Part shown: one piece after another, positions 35,436 through 43,083 of the stretch
How the letters are laid out: every line of letters begins with the position of its first letter
How positions within the stretch are numbered: the first letter of the stretch is position 1
Origin: Pyrinomonadaceae bacterium
GTDB taxonomy: Bacteria; Acidobacteriota; Blastocatellia; Pyrinomonadales; Pyrinomonadaceae
Assembly (NCBI GenBank): GCA_036277115.1
Contig: DASUNM010000002.1
Span: 1-64,000, forward strand
DNA length: 64,000 bases
Direction of reading: 5' to 3'
Program-made: the position numbers and the translations under genes
The notes under the pieces: model-generated
Told to the model about the DNA's origin: nothing
The model's database searches: none
What the model saw: the letters and a program-made list of their open reading frames with translations, nothing else

Positions 35436-35488
35436 TACTGACCTTACCGCGCATGCAAGCGAGGACGCTGGCGCTCCAGTCTCAAACG

Positions 35489-35908
35489 ATGTCATCAAGA
35501 CTCACGGTAGTTTTCTACATAATCTTATGCCTTGAGATCGGCATTGTGCTCACCGTTCTGCCCTGGGTGCCGCACGGCTGGTGGGGTCTGAGCGACTGGG
35601 GCAACAACTATTTTCTGCTGCTGGCCGCGCGTAAGACCGGTTACGGCCTACAGCGTTTCGTCTCTTCGGGGTGGGTGCGTGGGACCGTCACGGGCATCGG
35701 ACTATTGAACATCGCGATGGGACTTGGGGAGCTGTTTCACTTTCGCAAGACCGTGCACGCGCTGGACGGCGGCGGTCCTATTGTGGAAAGCTCGCCCCAA
35801 CCGCGGTCACAAGCCGTCGCACCCAATGAGATTCGACCTGTCCAAACCGATCCTTTATCTGATTACCCGCGGCGCAAGCACGGAAGCGACGACGCCCCGG
35901 AGTCCTGA
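35489..35908 (+). CDS. Small predicted membrane protein, unknown function
   Basis: The product from ATG 35489 has 139 residues. There are two hydrophobic segments: LTVVFYIILCLEIGIVLTVLP near residue 5, with WVPHGWWGLSDWGNNYF after it, and VTGIGLLNIAMGLGELF near residue 70. The C-terminal 45 residues are polar. I do not recognise a named family. An upstream in-frame ATG (35396) would translate repeat-like sequence, so it is not chosen. The last 83 bases overlap thiE in another frame, an unusually long overlap. Confidence 0.65.
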   Translation: MSSRLTVVFYIILCLEIGIVLTVLPWVPHGWWGLSDWGNNYFLLLAARKTGYGLQRFVSSGWVRGTVTGIGLLNIAMGLGELFHFRKTVHALDGGGPIVESSPQPRSQAVAPNEIRPVQTDPLSDYPRRKHGSDDAPES

Positions 35909-36476
35909 GTTCAGGCAAATCCTCGCCCAAGTGTCCGCGGCGGTTGCTGCCGGCCTCGAACTAATTCAACTGAGAGAAAAGCGTCTGACGGCGCGTGTTC
36001 TGTTTGAGTTGACTCAGCAGAGCGTGGCGCTGACGCGTGGGTCGGCGACGCGTTTGTTGGTGAATGATCGCGCTGACGTCGCCGCGGCGGCTGGCGCTGA
36101 CGGCGTTCATTTGACGACGCATTCAATCGACGCTGGGACAGTCCGCCGCACGTTCGGGAAAGATTTCCTGATCGGTGTGTCAACGCACTCGCTTGCCAAG
36201 GCCGAAGTTGCGAACGAAGATGGCGCCGACTTTGTCGTCTTCGGTCCCGTGTTCGCGACATCGTCGAAAGAAAACTACGGCCCGCCGGCCGGACTCGGAA
36301 ACTTAGAAAGTGTAGCCAATCATCTGACGCCATTTCCGGTACTGGCGCTCGGTGGAGTTGAGGTGACGAATGCGCGCGAGTGTTTGCGAGCCGGCGCGAG
36401 CGGCATTGCTGGAATCAGTCTTTTTGCAGAACCTGACAGAATCGGTGAGGTCGTTGGGAAGCTGCGGAGCGAATGA
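35826..36476 (+). CDS. thiE: Thiamine phosphate synthase
   Basis: ThiE joins HMP-pyrophosphate and HET-phosphate to thiamine phosphate. The product from ATG 35826 has 216 residues, the usual length. It has LYLITRG, LELIQLREKRLTAR, LLVNDRADVAAAAGADGVHL, IGVSTHSLAKA, and FGPVFATSSKENYGPPAGL (the pyrophosphate loop region). The gene overlaps thiD by 4 bases (ATGA), so the two are coupled. The start is inside the previous gene; a later start would cut the first strand. Confidence 0.93.
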   Translation: MRFDLSKPILYLITRGASTEATTPRSPEFRQILAQVSAAVAAGLELIQLREKRLTARVLFELTQQSVALTRGSATRLLVNDRADVAAAAGADGVHLTTHSIDAGTVRRTFGKDFLIGVSTHSLAKAEVANEDGADFVVFGPVFATSSKENYGPPAGLGNLESVANHLTPFPVLALGGVEVTNARECLRAGASGIAGISLFAEPDRIGEVVGKLRSE

Positions 36477-37273
36477 CGACTCTTGAACAATCTAAACCTG
36501 TAGTGCTGACGATCGCCGGCTTCGATCCGTCCGGCGGCGCGGGAATCATCGCCGACATCCGGACGATTGAATCGTTCGGCTGCACCGCCGTGGCCGCAAT
36601 CACCTCAGTGACTTTTCAGAACGCCGAGGAGTTCTTCGGCGCGAATCATCAGTCGGCTGATTCTGTGCGCGCACAGGTCGAAGCGATCATCGGGGCGACG
36701 ACAATTGCGGCAGTCAAAATCGGGATGCTCCCGACGTCCGAAGTCGTGCGCGCGGTGGCTCAACTCATTCGCGAGAAAAAGCTGCCCGCGCCCTTGATTG
36801 ATCCGGTAATTGAGTCGACGAGCGGCGGCAAGTTAATGGAAGACGACGCTTTTGAAGTGTTCGTGACTGAACTATTACCGCTGGCGAGAGTAGTCACGCC
36901 AAACATTCCCGAAGCTGAAAAGCTTGCGGGCATGAACATTCGTGATGAAGACGAGATGCGGCAAGCGGCCGCGCGGATCCGCGAACTTGGCGCGCTGGCT
37001 GTGCTGATCAAAGGCGGCCACCTCGTGCAGCAGAGATCAGACATCAGAGGTCAGAGGTCAGAGCGAACTGAGCGAGCAGCGGTTGACCTTTTGGATGACA
37101 ATGGTCAAGAGACCATTTTACGCAGCGAATGGATCGAAGCGCCGAACGTCCGCGGCACCGGCTGTATGCTGTCATCAGCGATCGCCGCGGGCCTGGCCCA
37201 AGGCGCTGAGTTAGAAGAATCCGTGGCCGCCGCCAAGCGCTTCGTTACCGCCCGAATCCGAGGTTCGAATTGA
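36473..37273 (+). CDS. thiD: HMP/HMP-phosphate kinase ThiD, with repeat-derived insertion
   Basis: ThiD phosphorylates HMP twice, supplying one substrate of ThiE. The product has 266 residues. It opens with VVLTIAGFDPSGGAGIIADI, has VKIGMLPTSEVV, TPNIPEAEKLAG, and the anion-hole GTGCMLSSAIAAGLAQG near the C-terminus. Between LIKGGHL and VDLLDDNG there are about 15 extra residues, rich in Arg, Gln and Ser, encoded by a heptamer array (37035-37062). They fall in the variable flap after the GGH motif, so activity is probably kept. Confidence 0.94.
   Translation: MTTLEQSKPVVLTIAGFDPSGGAGIIADIRTIESFGCTAVAAITSVTFQNAEEFFGANHQSADSVRAQVEAIIGATTIAAVKIGMLPTSEVVRAVAQLIREKKLPAPLIDPVIESTSGGKLMEDDAFEVFVTELLPLARVVTPNIPEAEKLAGMNIRDEDEMRQAAARIRELGALAVLIKGGHLVQQRSDIRGQRSERTERAAVDLLDDNGQETILRSEWIEAPNVRGTGCMLSSAIAAGLAQGAELEESVAAAKRFVTARIRGSN
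37035..37062 (+). repeat. Heptamer array (CAGACGT-related) inside thiD
   Basis: Four units (GATCAGA, CATCAGA, then GGTCAGA twice) lie in the middle of the coding sequence and encode part of an extra loop. It is the only array here sitting deep inside a gene rather than at its end. Confidence 0.82.
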
Positions 37274-37299
37274 AACTAACTGCCGACTGACAAAGTAAC

Positions 37300-37782
37300 T
37301 TATTCGATCGTAACTTTCTCCATCCGCACTTCCTCCACCGGCCGATCGCCTGAGGCAGTCTTTGTAGTCGCAATCGCGTTCACCACATCCTGACCTTCGG
37401 TCACGCGGCCAAAGATCGAATAGCTCGGCGGCAGCGGATAATCTACGTGCATGATGAAGAACTGTGAGCCGTTGGTGTTCGGGCCGGCGTTAGCCATGGC
37501 TACCGTCCCGGCTTTGTAGCCGCGTTTGTAAACTTCTGATGAAGGATTGATTTCATCATCGAATTTTCCGCCCCACGCCGACGCGCCGCCGCGTCCGGTA
37601 CCCGTCGGATCGCCGCCTTGAATCATGAAGCCGTTGATACAACGATGAAAAATAATGCCGTCGTAATAACCCTTTTCCGCGAGCAAGCGAAAATTCTCAG
37701 TCGTTTTGGGTGCGTCCTCTTCCAGCAGTTCGAATTTAATAGTCCCCTTGTTGGTCTCAATAACTGCAGTGCGATTTGCCAT
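37300..37782 (-). CDS. Cyclophilin-type peptidyl-prolyl isomerase
   Basis: This protein catalyses cis-trans isomerisation of prolyl bonds. The product from the ATG at 37782 has 160 residues, preceded by AGGAGAAGCAA (ribosome binding site). It opens with TAVIETNKGTIKFELLEEDAPKT (typical), then YYDGIIFHRCINGFMIQGGDPTGTG (Arg of FHR and the QGGD loop) and NTNGSQFFI. No signal peptide, so cytoplasmic. A longer in-frame start upstream encodes unrelated sequence and is rejected. It converges with thiD. Confidence 0.94.
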   Translation of the reverse strand: MANRTAVIETNKGTIKFELLEEDAPKTTENFRLLAEKGYYDGIIFHRCINGFMIQGGDPTGTGRGGASAWGGKFDDEINPSSEVYKRGYKAGTVAMANAGPNTNGSQFFIMHVDYPLPPSYSIFGRVTEGQDVVNAIATTKTASGDRPVEEVRMEKVTIE

Positions 37783-37868
37783 TTGCTTCTCCTGTTTTAA
37801 TTTGGTTTTGACAAGATTAGCTGGTGCGCAGGGAAAGTGCACGCCGACGCGCAGCATCCATGCTCCAC

Positions 37869-37898
37869 CTGACGGACACGGCTGCAAACGGCTATCAT
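37869..37898 (+). promoter_or_regulatory. Possible promoter for thrC
   Basis: CTGACG (37869, 4 of 6) and TATCAT (37893, 5 of 6) are separated by 18 bases in the divergent gap between the cyclophilin gene and thrC, 38 bases before the thrC ATG. Moderate to weak. Confidence 0.35.
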
Positions 37899-37935
37899 GA
37901 CGCGGGCGTTTTTGCGAAAGGACTCTGCGAATTTC

Positions 37936-39099
37936 ATGAATGTTACTCATCTGGAATGCGGCGCGTGTGGCCTGCGGCATGAGGCACGACGGTTGCACAA
38001 CCTTTGCACGCAATGCGGAAAGCCTCTGTTAGTTCGGTACGATTTGGCGCAGGCGGGGCGGTCTCTGACAAAGGAGAGTCTCAGGCACCGTGCGGCCGAT
38101 CTGTGGCGCTACCGCGAGGTTTTGCCGGTCGACCGGTCCGAGAACGTAATCACGTTGGGCGAAGGCTTCACGCCGCTCGTGCACGCGTCGCGGCTCGGCG
38201 CATCGCTGGGCATGGACGAGCTTTACATCAAGGACGAGGGCCAGAACCCGACACAGAGTTTCAAAGCGCGTGGCATGACGGCGGCGGTTTCGATGGCTAA
38301 AGAGTTAGGCGCGCAGAAACTGGCGGTCCCGTCGGCGGGTAACGCGGCCGGGGCTTTGGCCGCGTACGCCGCGCGCGCAGGGCTGGAGGCGCACATCTTC
38401 ATGCCGAAGGACACGCCGCGCGCCAACGTGATCGAATGTGAACAGACGGGCGCGCACGTGACTTTGATGGATGGCTTGATCACGGACTGTGGCGCTGAAG
38501 TCGGCAGGCGGAAAGAAGCTGAAGGCTGGTTCGACGTTTCGACTTTGAAAGAGCCTTATCGAATCGAAGGCAAGAAAACGATGGGTTATGAACTTGCCGA
38601 GCAGTTCGATTGGCAGTTGCCGGACGTGATCATGTATCCCACGGGCGGGGGCACAGGATTAATCGGGATGTGGAAAGCGTTTGATGAGATGGAGCAGATG
38701 GGCTGGATCGATTCGAAGCGGCCGCGGATGGTGACAGTGCAAGCGGCCGGGTGTGCCCCAATCGTGCGCGCCTTCGAAGCAGGGAAGCGCTTCGCAGATG
38801 AGTTTCCCAATGCGCATACCACTGCGTCAGGCCTGCGCGTGCCGAAGGCGATCGGGGACTTTCTGATTCTTGATGCGTTGCGCTCATCCGGTGGGACTGC
38901 GCTCGCGGTTACAGACGATGAATTGATTGCCGCCACCATAGAGATCGGCGCGGCGGAAGGAATCTTCTGCGCGCCCGAAGGCGCGGCGTGCTTGCCGGCC
39001 TTAAAGAGGCTTATGGCTGAAGGCGCGGTGAAACCGAACGAGCGAGTGGTGCTTTTCAACACCGGCAGCGGCGTGAAGTACGTAGAGAGTTTTTCCTAG
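37936..39099 (+). CDS. thrC: Threonine synthase
   Basis: This PLP enzyme converts O-phosphohomoserine to threonine. The product from ATG 37936 has 387 residues. The N-terminus has a rubredoxin-like pair of cysteines (CGAC and CTQC) found in the threonine synthase subgroup. The PLP lysine is Lys110 in SFKARGM. Also present are [17 protein letters not shown], the phosphate loop [10 protein letters not shown], and the closing NTGSGVKY. An alternative start 39 bases upstream is possible. No other threonine genes are adjacent. Confidence 0.93.
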   Translation: MNVTHLECGACGLRHEARRLHNLCTQCGKPLLVRYDLAQAGRSLTKESLRHRAADLWRYREVLPVDRSENVITLGEGFTPLVHASRLGASLGMDELYIKDEGQNPTQSFKARGMTAAVSMAKELGAQKLAVPSAGNAAGALAAYAARAGLEAHIFMPKDTPRANVIECEQTGAHVTLMDGLITDCGAEVGRRKEAEGWFDVSTLKEPYRIEGKKTMGYELAEQFDWQLPDVIMYPTGGGTGLIGMWKAFDEMEQMGWIDSKRPRMVTVQAAGCAPIVRAFEAGKRFADEFPNAHTTASGLRVPKAIGDFLILDALRSSGGTALAVTDDELIAATIEIGAAEGIFCAPEGAACLPALKRLMAEGAVKPNERVVLFNTGSGVKYVESFS

Positions 39100-39102
39100 G
39101 AG

Positions 39103-39186
39103 GTGTCAGAACCGCGAGCGGTAGCGACCGGATCATGATTCAAGTTGAGTGGACGATCCCATCGCTACCGCTCCGGGTCCTGACAC
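39103..39186. repeat. REP-like inverted element (GTGTCAG...CTGACAC type)
   Basis: The ends GTGTCAG (39103) and CTGACAC (39180-39186) are inverted. Inside them GAGCGGTAGCGA and TCGCTACCGCTC form a second pairing segment. It is related to elements at 53581-53675, 56152-56275 and 56918-56993. It lies between thrC and the next gene. Confidence 0.85.
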
Positions 39187-39195
39187 GAAACAGAA

Positions 39196-39588
39196 ATGGG
39201 GAAGCAAGTGACAGCTACAATCGTCGTATTTCTTTTTTGCCTGCTGTACACGGTGGCGATCGTGGCTCAGGATCGAAGTCAACGTTCGTTCGCCGCGGAC
39301 GCGGCCTCAGCCAAAGCCGAAATTACCAAACTGGGTTTCGGTAAGCGCGTGAATGTGAAGTTAAAGGACGGGAAAAAGGCCAACGGTCGCATCACCGGCT
39401 TTGCTCCCGATCATTTCGTCGTCACAGATTCCAAAGGCGCCGCGTCAGCCATTGCCTATGCGGAGGTGTTCCGGGTCTCGAGGCAAAAGGAAAAGCTCGG
39501 CGTTTTCGACAAGCCCTGGCAGGGAATCATGTTCACCGCCGCCGGTGTCGGAGCTCTGTTTGAGATCGCGACGGGAATCTTCAATTGA
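39196..39588 (+). CDS. Secreted small protein of unknown function
   Basis: The product has 130 residues. An N-terminal signal segment (VVFLFCLLYTVAIVAQ) is followed by a small beta-rich part GFGKRVNVKLKDGKKANGRITGFAPDHFVVTD that resembles an LSm/Sm-like barrel pattern, then a C-terminal hydrophobic stretch (GIMFTAAGVGALFEIATGIF). The barrel idea is only from sequence pattern. It overlaps the region just before the next TPR gene and probably forms an operon with it. Confidence 0.65.
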   Translation: MGKQVTATIVVFLFCLLYTVAIVAQDRSQRSFAADAASAKAEITKLGFGKRVNVKLKDGKKANGRITGFAPDHFVVTDSKGAASAIAYAEVFRVSRQKEKLGVFDKPWQGIMFTAAGVGALFEIATGIFN

Positions 39589-39605
39589 GAAACAGGATAG
39601 GTTCT

Positions 39606-40862
39606 ATGAAATTCATCTACATTGTATGCCTAATTCTAACGCTGGCTTTTGTCGCGCAAGCGCAACCCGCCAATTCGACCTGGCTCACCCAGGCCGAGCG
39701 CGCGAAATTCGAGGAGCTTCGCATCTCGGGCTCGGAAGCGCTCTACAACCTTGATTACGAAGGCGCGCGCAAGATCTTCAAGGAGATGGCCGTCGCTTTT
39801 CCGGATTATCCTGCCGGTCCGCAGTTTCTGGCGGACACGCTGCTGATTGAAGCGCTGTATCAAACGCGGCGTTTGCAGGCGTCGCTTTACAACAGCGATT
39901 CGTTTTATTCGAAGAACGAAGACAAGGCCGATCCGAAGCTGATCGATCAGTTTCGCACTTACACGCGTCAGGCGCGTCAGATGGTGGAAGCGCGCCTCAA
40001 GCAGAGTCCAAATGACACTGAGGCGCTGTACTTCTTCGGCGCCATTGAAGGATTGAAGGCATCGTTTGAAGAAACGGTTGAGCGCCGGCATCTAGCGGCG
40101 CTGAAAGACGGCAACGATGCGGTTGATAAGCATCGAACAGTGATCAAGCTCGACCCGAATTACCGGGACGCAGAAATGACGATCGGCCTTTACGACTACA
40201 CGATTGGCGCACTGCCATTGCCGACGAAGATCGCAGTCGGTTTCATGGGACATCGCGGATCGAAGAAGCGCGGCATCGCTACGATTGAGCGCGTCGCACG
40301 CGAAGGCAATTGGGTCAAGGAAGACGCGAAGACGTTGCTCATCATGCTGTACAAGCGCGAGAACCGATTCACTGATGCCGTCGCGCTCGGGCGTGAGTTA
40401 GGCGCGAAGTATCCGCGAAATTACCTGTATAAGCTGGAAACCGCTGAGGCGCTCGTTTCGCAGGCAGCGCTCGAACGAAAAACGAATCAGGCGTCGGCGA
40501 CGAGTGCGGCTGAGACGGAAGCGTTCGCGACATTTGAAACCCTTCTGCGCGACAAGACATTGCGTGAGACGGCCGGGAAGGCCCTGGATCTGATTCACTT
40601 CAAATATGGCGAAGCGCTGATGACGGCGGGCCAGCACGATCGGGCGGCGAAACAATTTATGGCTGCCGCCAGCGCTCCTGGCGGGCATCCGGGCTTGGCG
40701 ACGATGTCCCTGCTTTACGCCGGTCGTGCTTTGGATTTGGGTGGAAAACGAAATGACGCTCTAACGCAGTATCGCGCCGTGCTTTCCCGTCCGAATGTCT
40801 ACGACGCGCACGAACAGGCCCAGGAAGGCTTGAAGGAGAGCTACAAAAAGAAGGAGATTTAG
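39606..40862 (+). CDS. Secreted tetratricopeptide repeat protein
   Basis: The product from ATG 39606 has 418 residues. It has a clear signal peptide (MKFIYIVCLILTLAFVAQAQ) with an Ala-X-Ala cleavage site. TPR-like helices are seen at ALYNLDYEGARKIFKEM, NDTEALYFFGAIEGL and AAKQFMAAASAPGGHPGLATMSLLYAGRAL. Likely periplasmic. A TTG 21 bases upstream overlaps the previous stop but would spoil the signal peptide. No enzymatic motif is seen. Confidence 0.75.
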   Translation: MKFIYIVCLILTLAFVAQAQPANSTWLTQAERAKFEELRISGSEALYNLDYEGARKIFKEMAVAFPDYPAGPQFLADTLLIEALYQTRRLQASLYNSDSFYSKNEDKADPKLIDQFRTYTRQARQMVEARLKQSPNDTEALYFFGAIEGLKASFEETVERRHLAALKDGNDAVDKHRTVIKLDPNYRDAEMTIGLYDYTIGALPLPTKIAVGFMGHRGSKKRGIATIERVAREGNWVKEDAKTLLIMLYKRENRFTDAVALGRELGAKYPRNYLYKLETAEALVSQAALERKTNQASATSAAETEAFATFETLLRDKTLRETAGKALDLIHFKYGEALMTAGQHDRAAKQFMAAASAPGGHPGLATMSLLYAGRALDLGGKRNDALTQYRAVLSRPNVYDAHEQAQEGLKESYKKKEI

Positions 40863-40880
40863 GTCCTAGGGCTGTTTTGC

Positions 40881-40940
40881 GGCGGGCTATTGCCCGCCAT
40901 CATGGTTTGGAACGAGGCGGGCGGTAGCCTGCCTCTAAAC
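40881..40940. repeat. Double GC-rich hairpin (GGCGGGC-AGTA-GCCCGCC family)
   Basis: Two hairpins: GGCGGGC/GCCCGCC at 40881-40898 and AGGCGGGC/GCCTGCCT at 40915-40934, then TCTAAAC, which contains the speB stop codon on the minus strand. Related copies lie at 43052-43071 and 55305-55329. Confidence 0.8.
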
Positions 40941-41840
40941 ATTTCGGATCTTTTCAGTCTCTTTTTCAAAAACAAACCCCAGCGTCTTATAGATCAACTT
41001 GGCGCATAGAAACGCGGAAGCGTTTTGGCCTTCGACGTAAGAATACTCAGTCAGATCCATCCCGATGACGTTGCGTTTGCGCGCGAGGGTGCGAAGCAGC
41101 CCAATCGTCTCGTACCAACCCAAACCGCCCGGTTCAGGCGTTCCCGTCGCTGAGACCAGCGAGGGATCGAGACCGTCGATATCCACGGTGAGGTAGACGT
41201 TCTCAGTCAGCCCATCGACCGCTTCATCCCACCAATCGTCGCGACCGACGATGTCTTTGGCCCAGAAGATTCGCGTCGGCAGTTGATCGAGGACGCGCGC
41301 TTCATCGACGGAAATGGATCGGATGCCAACCTGCACCGCCGGAATGTTAAGGTCCTTGACCACGCGCGCCATGATGGAAGCGTGTGAATAGGGTGTGCCG
41401 TCGTAGGTGTCTCTTAAGTCAGCGTGCGCGTCGATCTGCAGGATTGAGAGGTTTGGATACTTCTCGGCATGCGCGCGAATCACGGGCGCGCTCACCGAAT
41501 GCTCGCCACCGATCATGGTGACGAATTTGTCGCTGCTAATAAGTTCCTTTGCGCGATCGTAAAGCGAATTCATCATTCGCTCCGGAGGATCGATTGAGGG
41601 CGACTCATCCAGGGTGTGAATGCCGAGCTTGTAAACTTCAGCGTCGGTCTCTTCGTCGTACAGCTCCATGTTCCGCGAAGCGTCAATGATTGCCGCGGCG
41701 CCTTTGCCCGTGCCGCCGCCGTAAGACACAGTGCCTTCGTACGCAATCGGCCAAACCAGGACGCGTGAGTTTTCGAAACTGGAAAATTCTTCTTCGGCGA
41801 TACCGCCGAAGTTCATCGGTAGGGACTGCGATTCAGACAT
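40935..41840 (-). CDS. speB: Agmatinase
   Basis: Agmatinase hydrolyses agmatine to putrescine and urea, a binuclear manganese enzyme of the arginase family. The product has 301 residues. Metal ligands are seen in GGEHS (near 112), DAHADLRD (near 137) and DIDGLDPS (near 221), and the SYGGGTGKGAAAI loop opens the active site. Related ureohydrolases cannot be excluded from sequence alone. However, arginine decarboxylase two genes away makes agmatine the expected substrate. The stop codon lies in a REP hairpin. Confidence 0.9.
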   Translation of the reverse strand: MSESQSLPMNFGGIAEEEFSSFENSRVLVWPIAYEGTVSYGGGTGKGAAAIIDASRNMELYDEETDAEVYKLGIHTLDESPSIDPPERMMNSLYDRAKELISSDKFVTMIGGEHSVSAPVIRAHAEKYPNLSILQIDAHADLRDTYDGTPYSHASIMARVVKDLNIPAVQVGIRSISVDEARVLDQLPTRIFWAKDIVGRDDWWDEAVDGLTENVYLTVDIDGLDPSLVSATGTPEPGGLGWYETIGLLRTLARKRNVIGMDLTEYSYVEGQNASAFLCAKLIYKTLGFVFEKETEKIRNV

Positions 41841-41846
41841 AAGATT

Positions 41847-41930
41847 GAGTCATCGGGTCATTGATTCATTGACTCATCAAGTTCTTACCAACCTCACTGA
41901 TTCAATGACTCAATGGCTCAATGAATCAAT
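41847..41930. repeat. Two-arm 8-base array between speB and the DHS-like gene
   Basis: Left arm: four 8-base units at 41847-41878 (GAGTCATC, GATTCATT). Right arm: four units at 41899-41930 (GATTCAAT, GACTCAAT). The arms are complementary by consensus. The design is the same as the heptamer hairpins but with period 8, and the consensus matches 1351-1382. Confidence 0.85.
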
Positions 41931-41938
41931 CAGTAATC

Positions 41939-43000
41939 TTAAGGGACGTCAATCATCAGGTCTTTACCGGCAAACGTGAAGTTCGGTCGCCGGCGGCCCT
42001 TCATGTACTTCGCAGCCGTCTGGGAAAGCGCGGTGATGATGATCGGCAAAGCGATCGTGGCGTCGCAGTTAACGTAAGCCGTCAGCGCATTGCGGGCAAG
42101 TTTTCCGTAGATCTCCTGCTCGTTAAAGAGCACAGCGGTGGAGCGGCCGCCGGGATGCGGCGAGTCAGCCGCGATCTGAATCGCGTACTTGTGCCCGAGC
42201 ACCTGTTGTTTGAAGATGTGCGCCGCCATTTCCGATTGCTTTAGGAAGCTCTTCGACATGCCGCCACCCAGGCTGATGAGGCCCGAAACGCGCGCGCGCA
42301 GGGAGATCTGCGTCAGGTCGAGCACGTCCTGAACCAGATCGAACGTGAAGTTGTTCTTCTTTTCAAAGCGCGAGCCGGCAATGCCTACGGCGATCCCGCT
42401 GTCACCGATACCCGGACAGAAGACCGGCACGCGCGATTTGTAAGCCGCGGTCAGCACGCCATCTTCCGCGGCGATCTCAGCCAGTTCACGACCGAGCAAA
42501 TGGAGGAACTCACGGGTTGAATAAGGCCGCGACTGGTCAAGCTGGCTGGCAAACCCGCCGACCCACTCTTCCGCTTCGTGATACTCCTCTTCGCTCGCCA
42601 GCAAATCCCACATGCGATTAATCTGAGCCACTTCCAACTCAGCGTCAGTCATGTTTGGGTGCGCCTGAAAGTGATGACGCCCGAGCGTTTCGTGCAGGTC
42701 GTGAAAAATCACATTACCGGACAGCACCAGCACATCCACGAAACGGTTCTTGATGACATAAGCCAGCAGGCGACGCATGCCCGCCGGGATCAATGCCCCT
42801 GAAGCAGTGACGGTGATCGTGGTTGCGTCGCCCAGCATGTCGAGCCAGATACGGTGTGCTTCCGCGAGTTGTCGTCCGCCAAAGCCGGCGCCTTCCATCT
42901 TTTCCAGCAGTCCGGCGACAGACCGATCGCGATCAACTTGCACGGGCCGAGTGGGGATTGTCAGGTACTTGCTTGGTTTAGGTTTACGTTGGGTTACCAT
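41939..43000 (-). CDS. Deoxyhypusine synthase-family protein, probable homospermidine synthase
   Basis: The product from the ATG at 43000 has 353 residues. It is a full-length deoxyhypusine synthase homologue: SGNVIFHDLHETLGRHHF, PVFCPGIGDSGIAVGIAG and LGGGMSKSF, whose Lys (about 250) aligns with the lysine that forms the covalent intermediate. Bacteria lack the eIF5A substrate. Several bacterial members of this family make homospermidine from putrescine and spermidine. Its place between agmatinase and arginine decarboxylase supports that role, but the product is inferred. Confidence 0.85.
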   Translation of the reverse strand: MVTQRKPKPSKYLTIPTRPVQVDRDRSVAGLLEKMEGAGFGGRQLAEAHRIWLDMLGDATTITVTASGALIPAGMRRLLAYVIKNRFVDVLVLSGNVIFHDLHETLGRHHFQAHPNMTDAELEVAQINRMWDLLASEEEYHEAEEWVGGFASQLDQSRPYSTREFLHLLGRELAEIAAEDGVLTAAYKSRVPVFCPGIGDSGIAVGIAGSRFEKKNNFTFDLVQDVLDLTQISLRARVSGLISLGGGMSKSFLKQSEMAAHIFKQQVLGHKYAIQIAADSPHPGGRSTAVLFNEQEIYGKLARNALTAYVNCDATIALPIIITALSQTAAKYMKGRRRPNFTFAGKDLMIDVP

Positions 43001-43030
43001 AATTTTCTCGCTTCTTTGAAAAACGTTTAG

Positions 43031-43071
43031 CGGCTGGCTCACGCCCGCCGACGGGCAGTAGCCCGCTCTAA
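43031..43071. repeat. GC-rich hairpin (GGCGGGC family) downstream of speA
   Basis: CGGGC (43052-43056), AGTA loop, GCCCG (43061-43065), then TCTAAAC, with an imperfect upstream hairpin from 43031. It ends 12 bases before the speA stop codon, in the gap between speA and the DHS-like gene. Confidence 0.75.
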
Positions 43072-43083
43072 ACTCTGGGACGT

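Noticed and set aside
35286..35488. tRNA or small RNA gene in the gap after the TPR gene
   Set aside because: Hairpins are present, but no cloverleaf, CCA end or promoter-terminator pair could be found.
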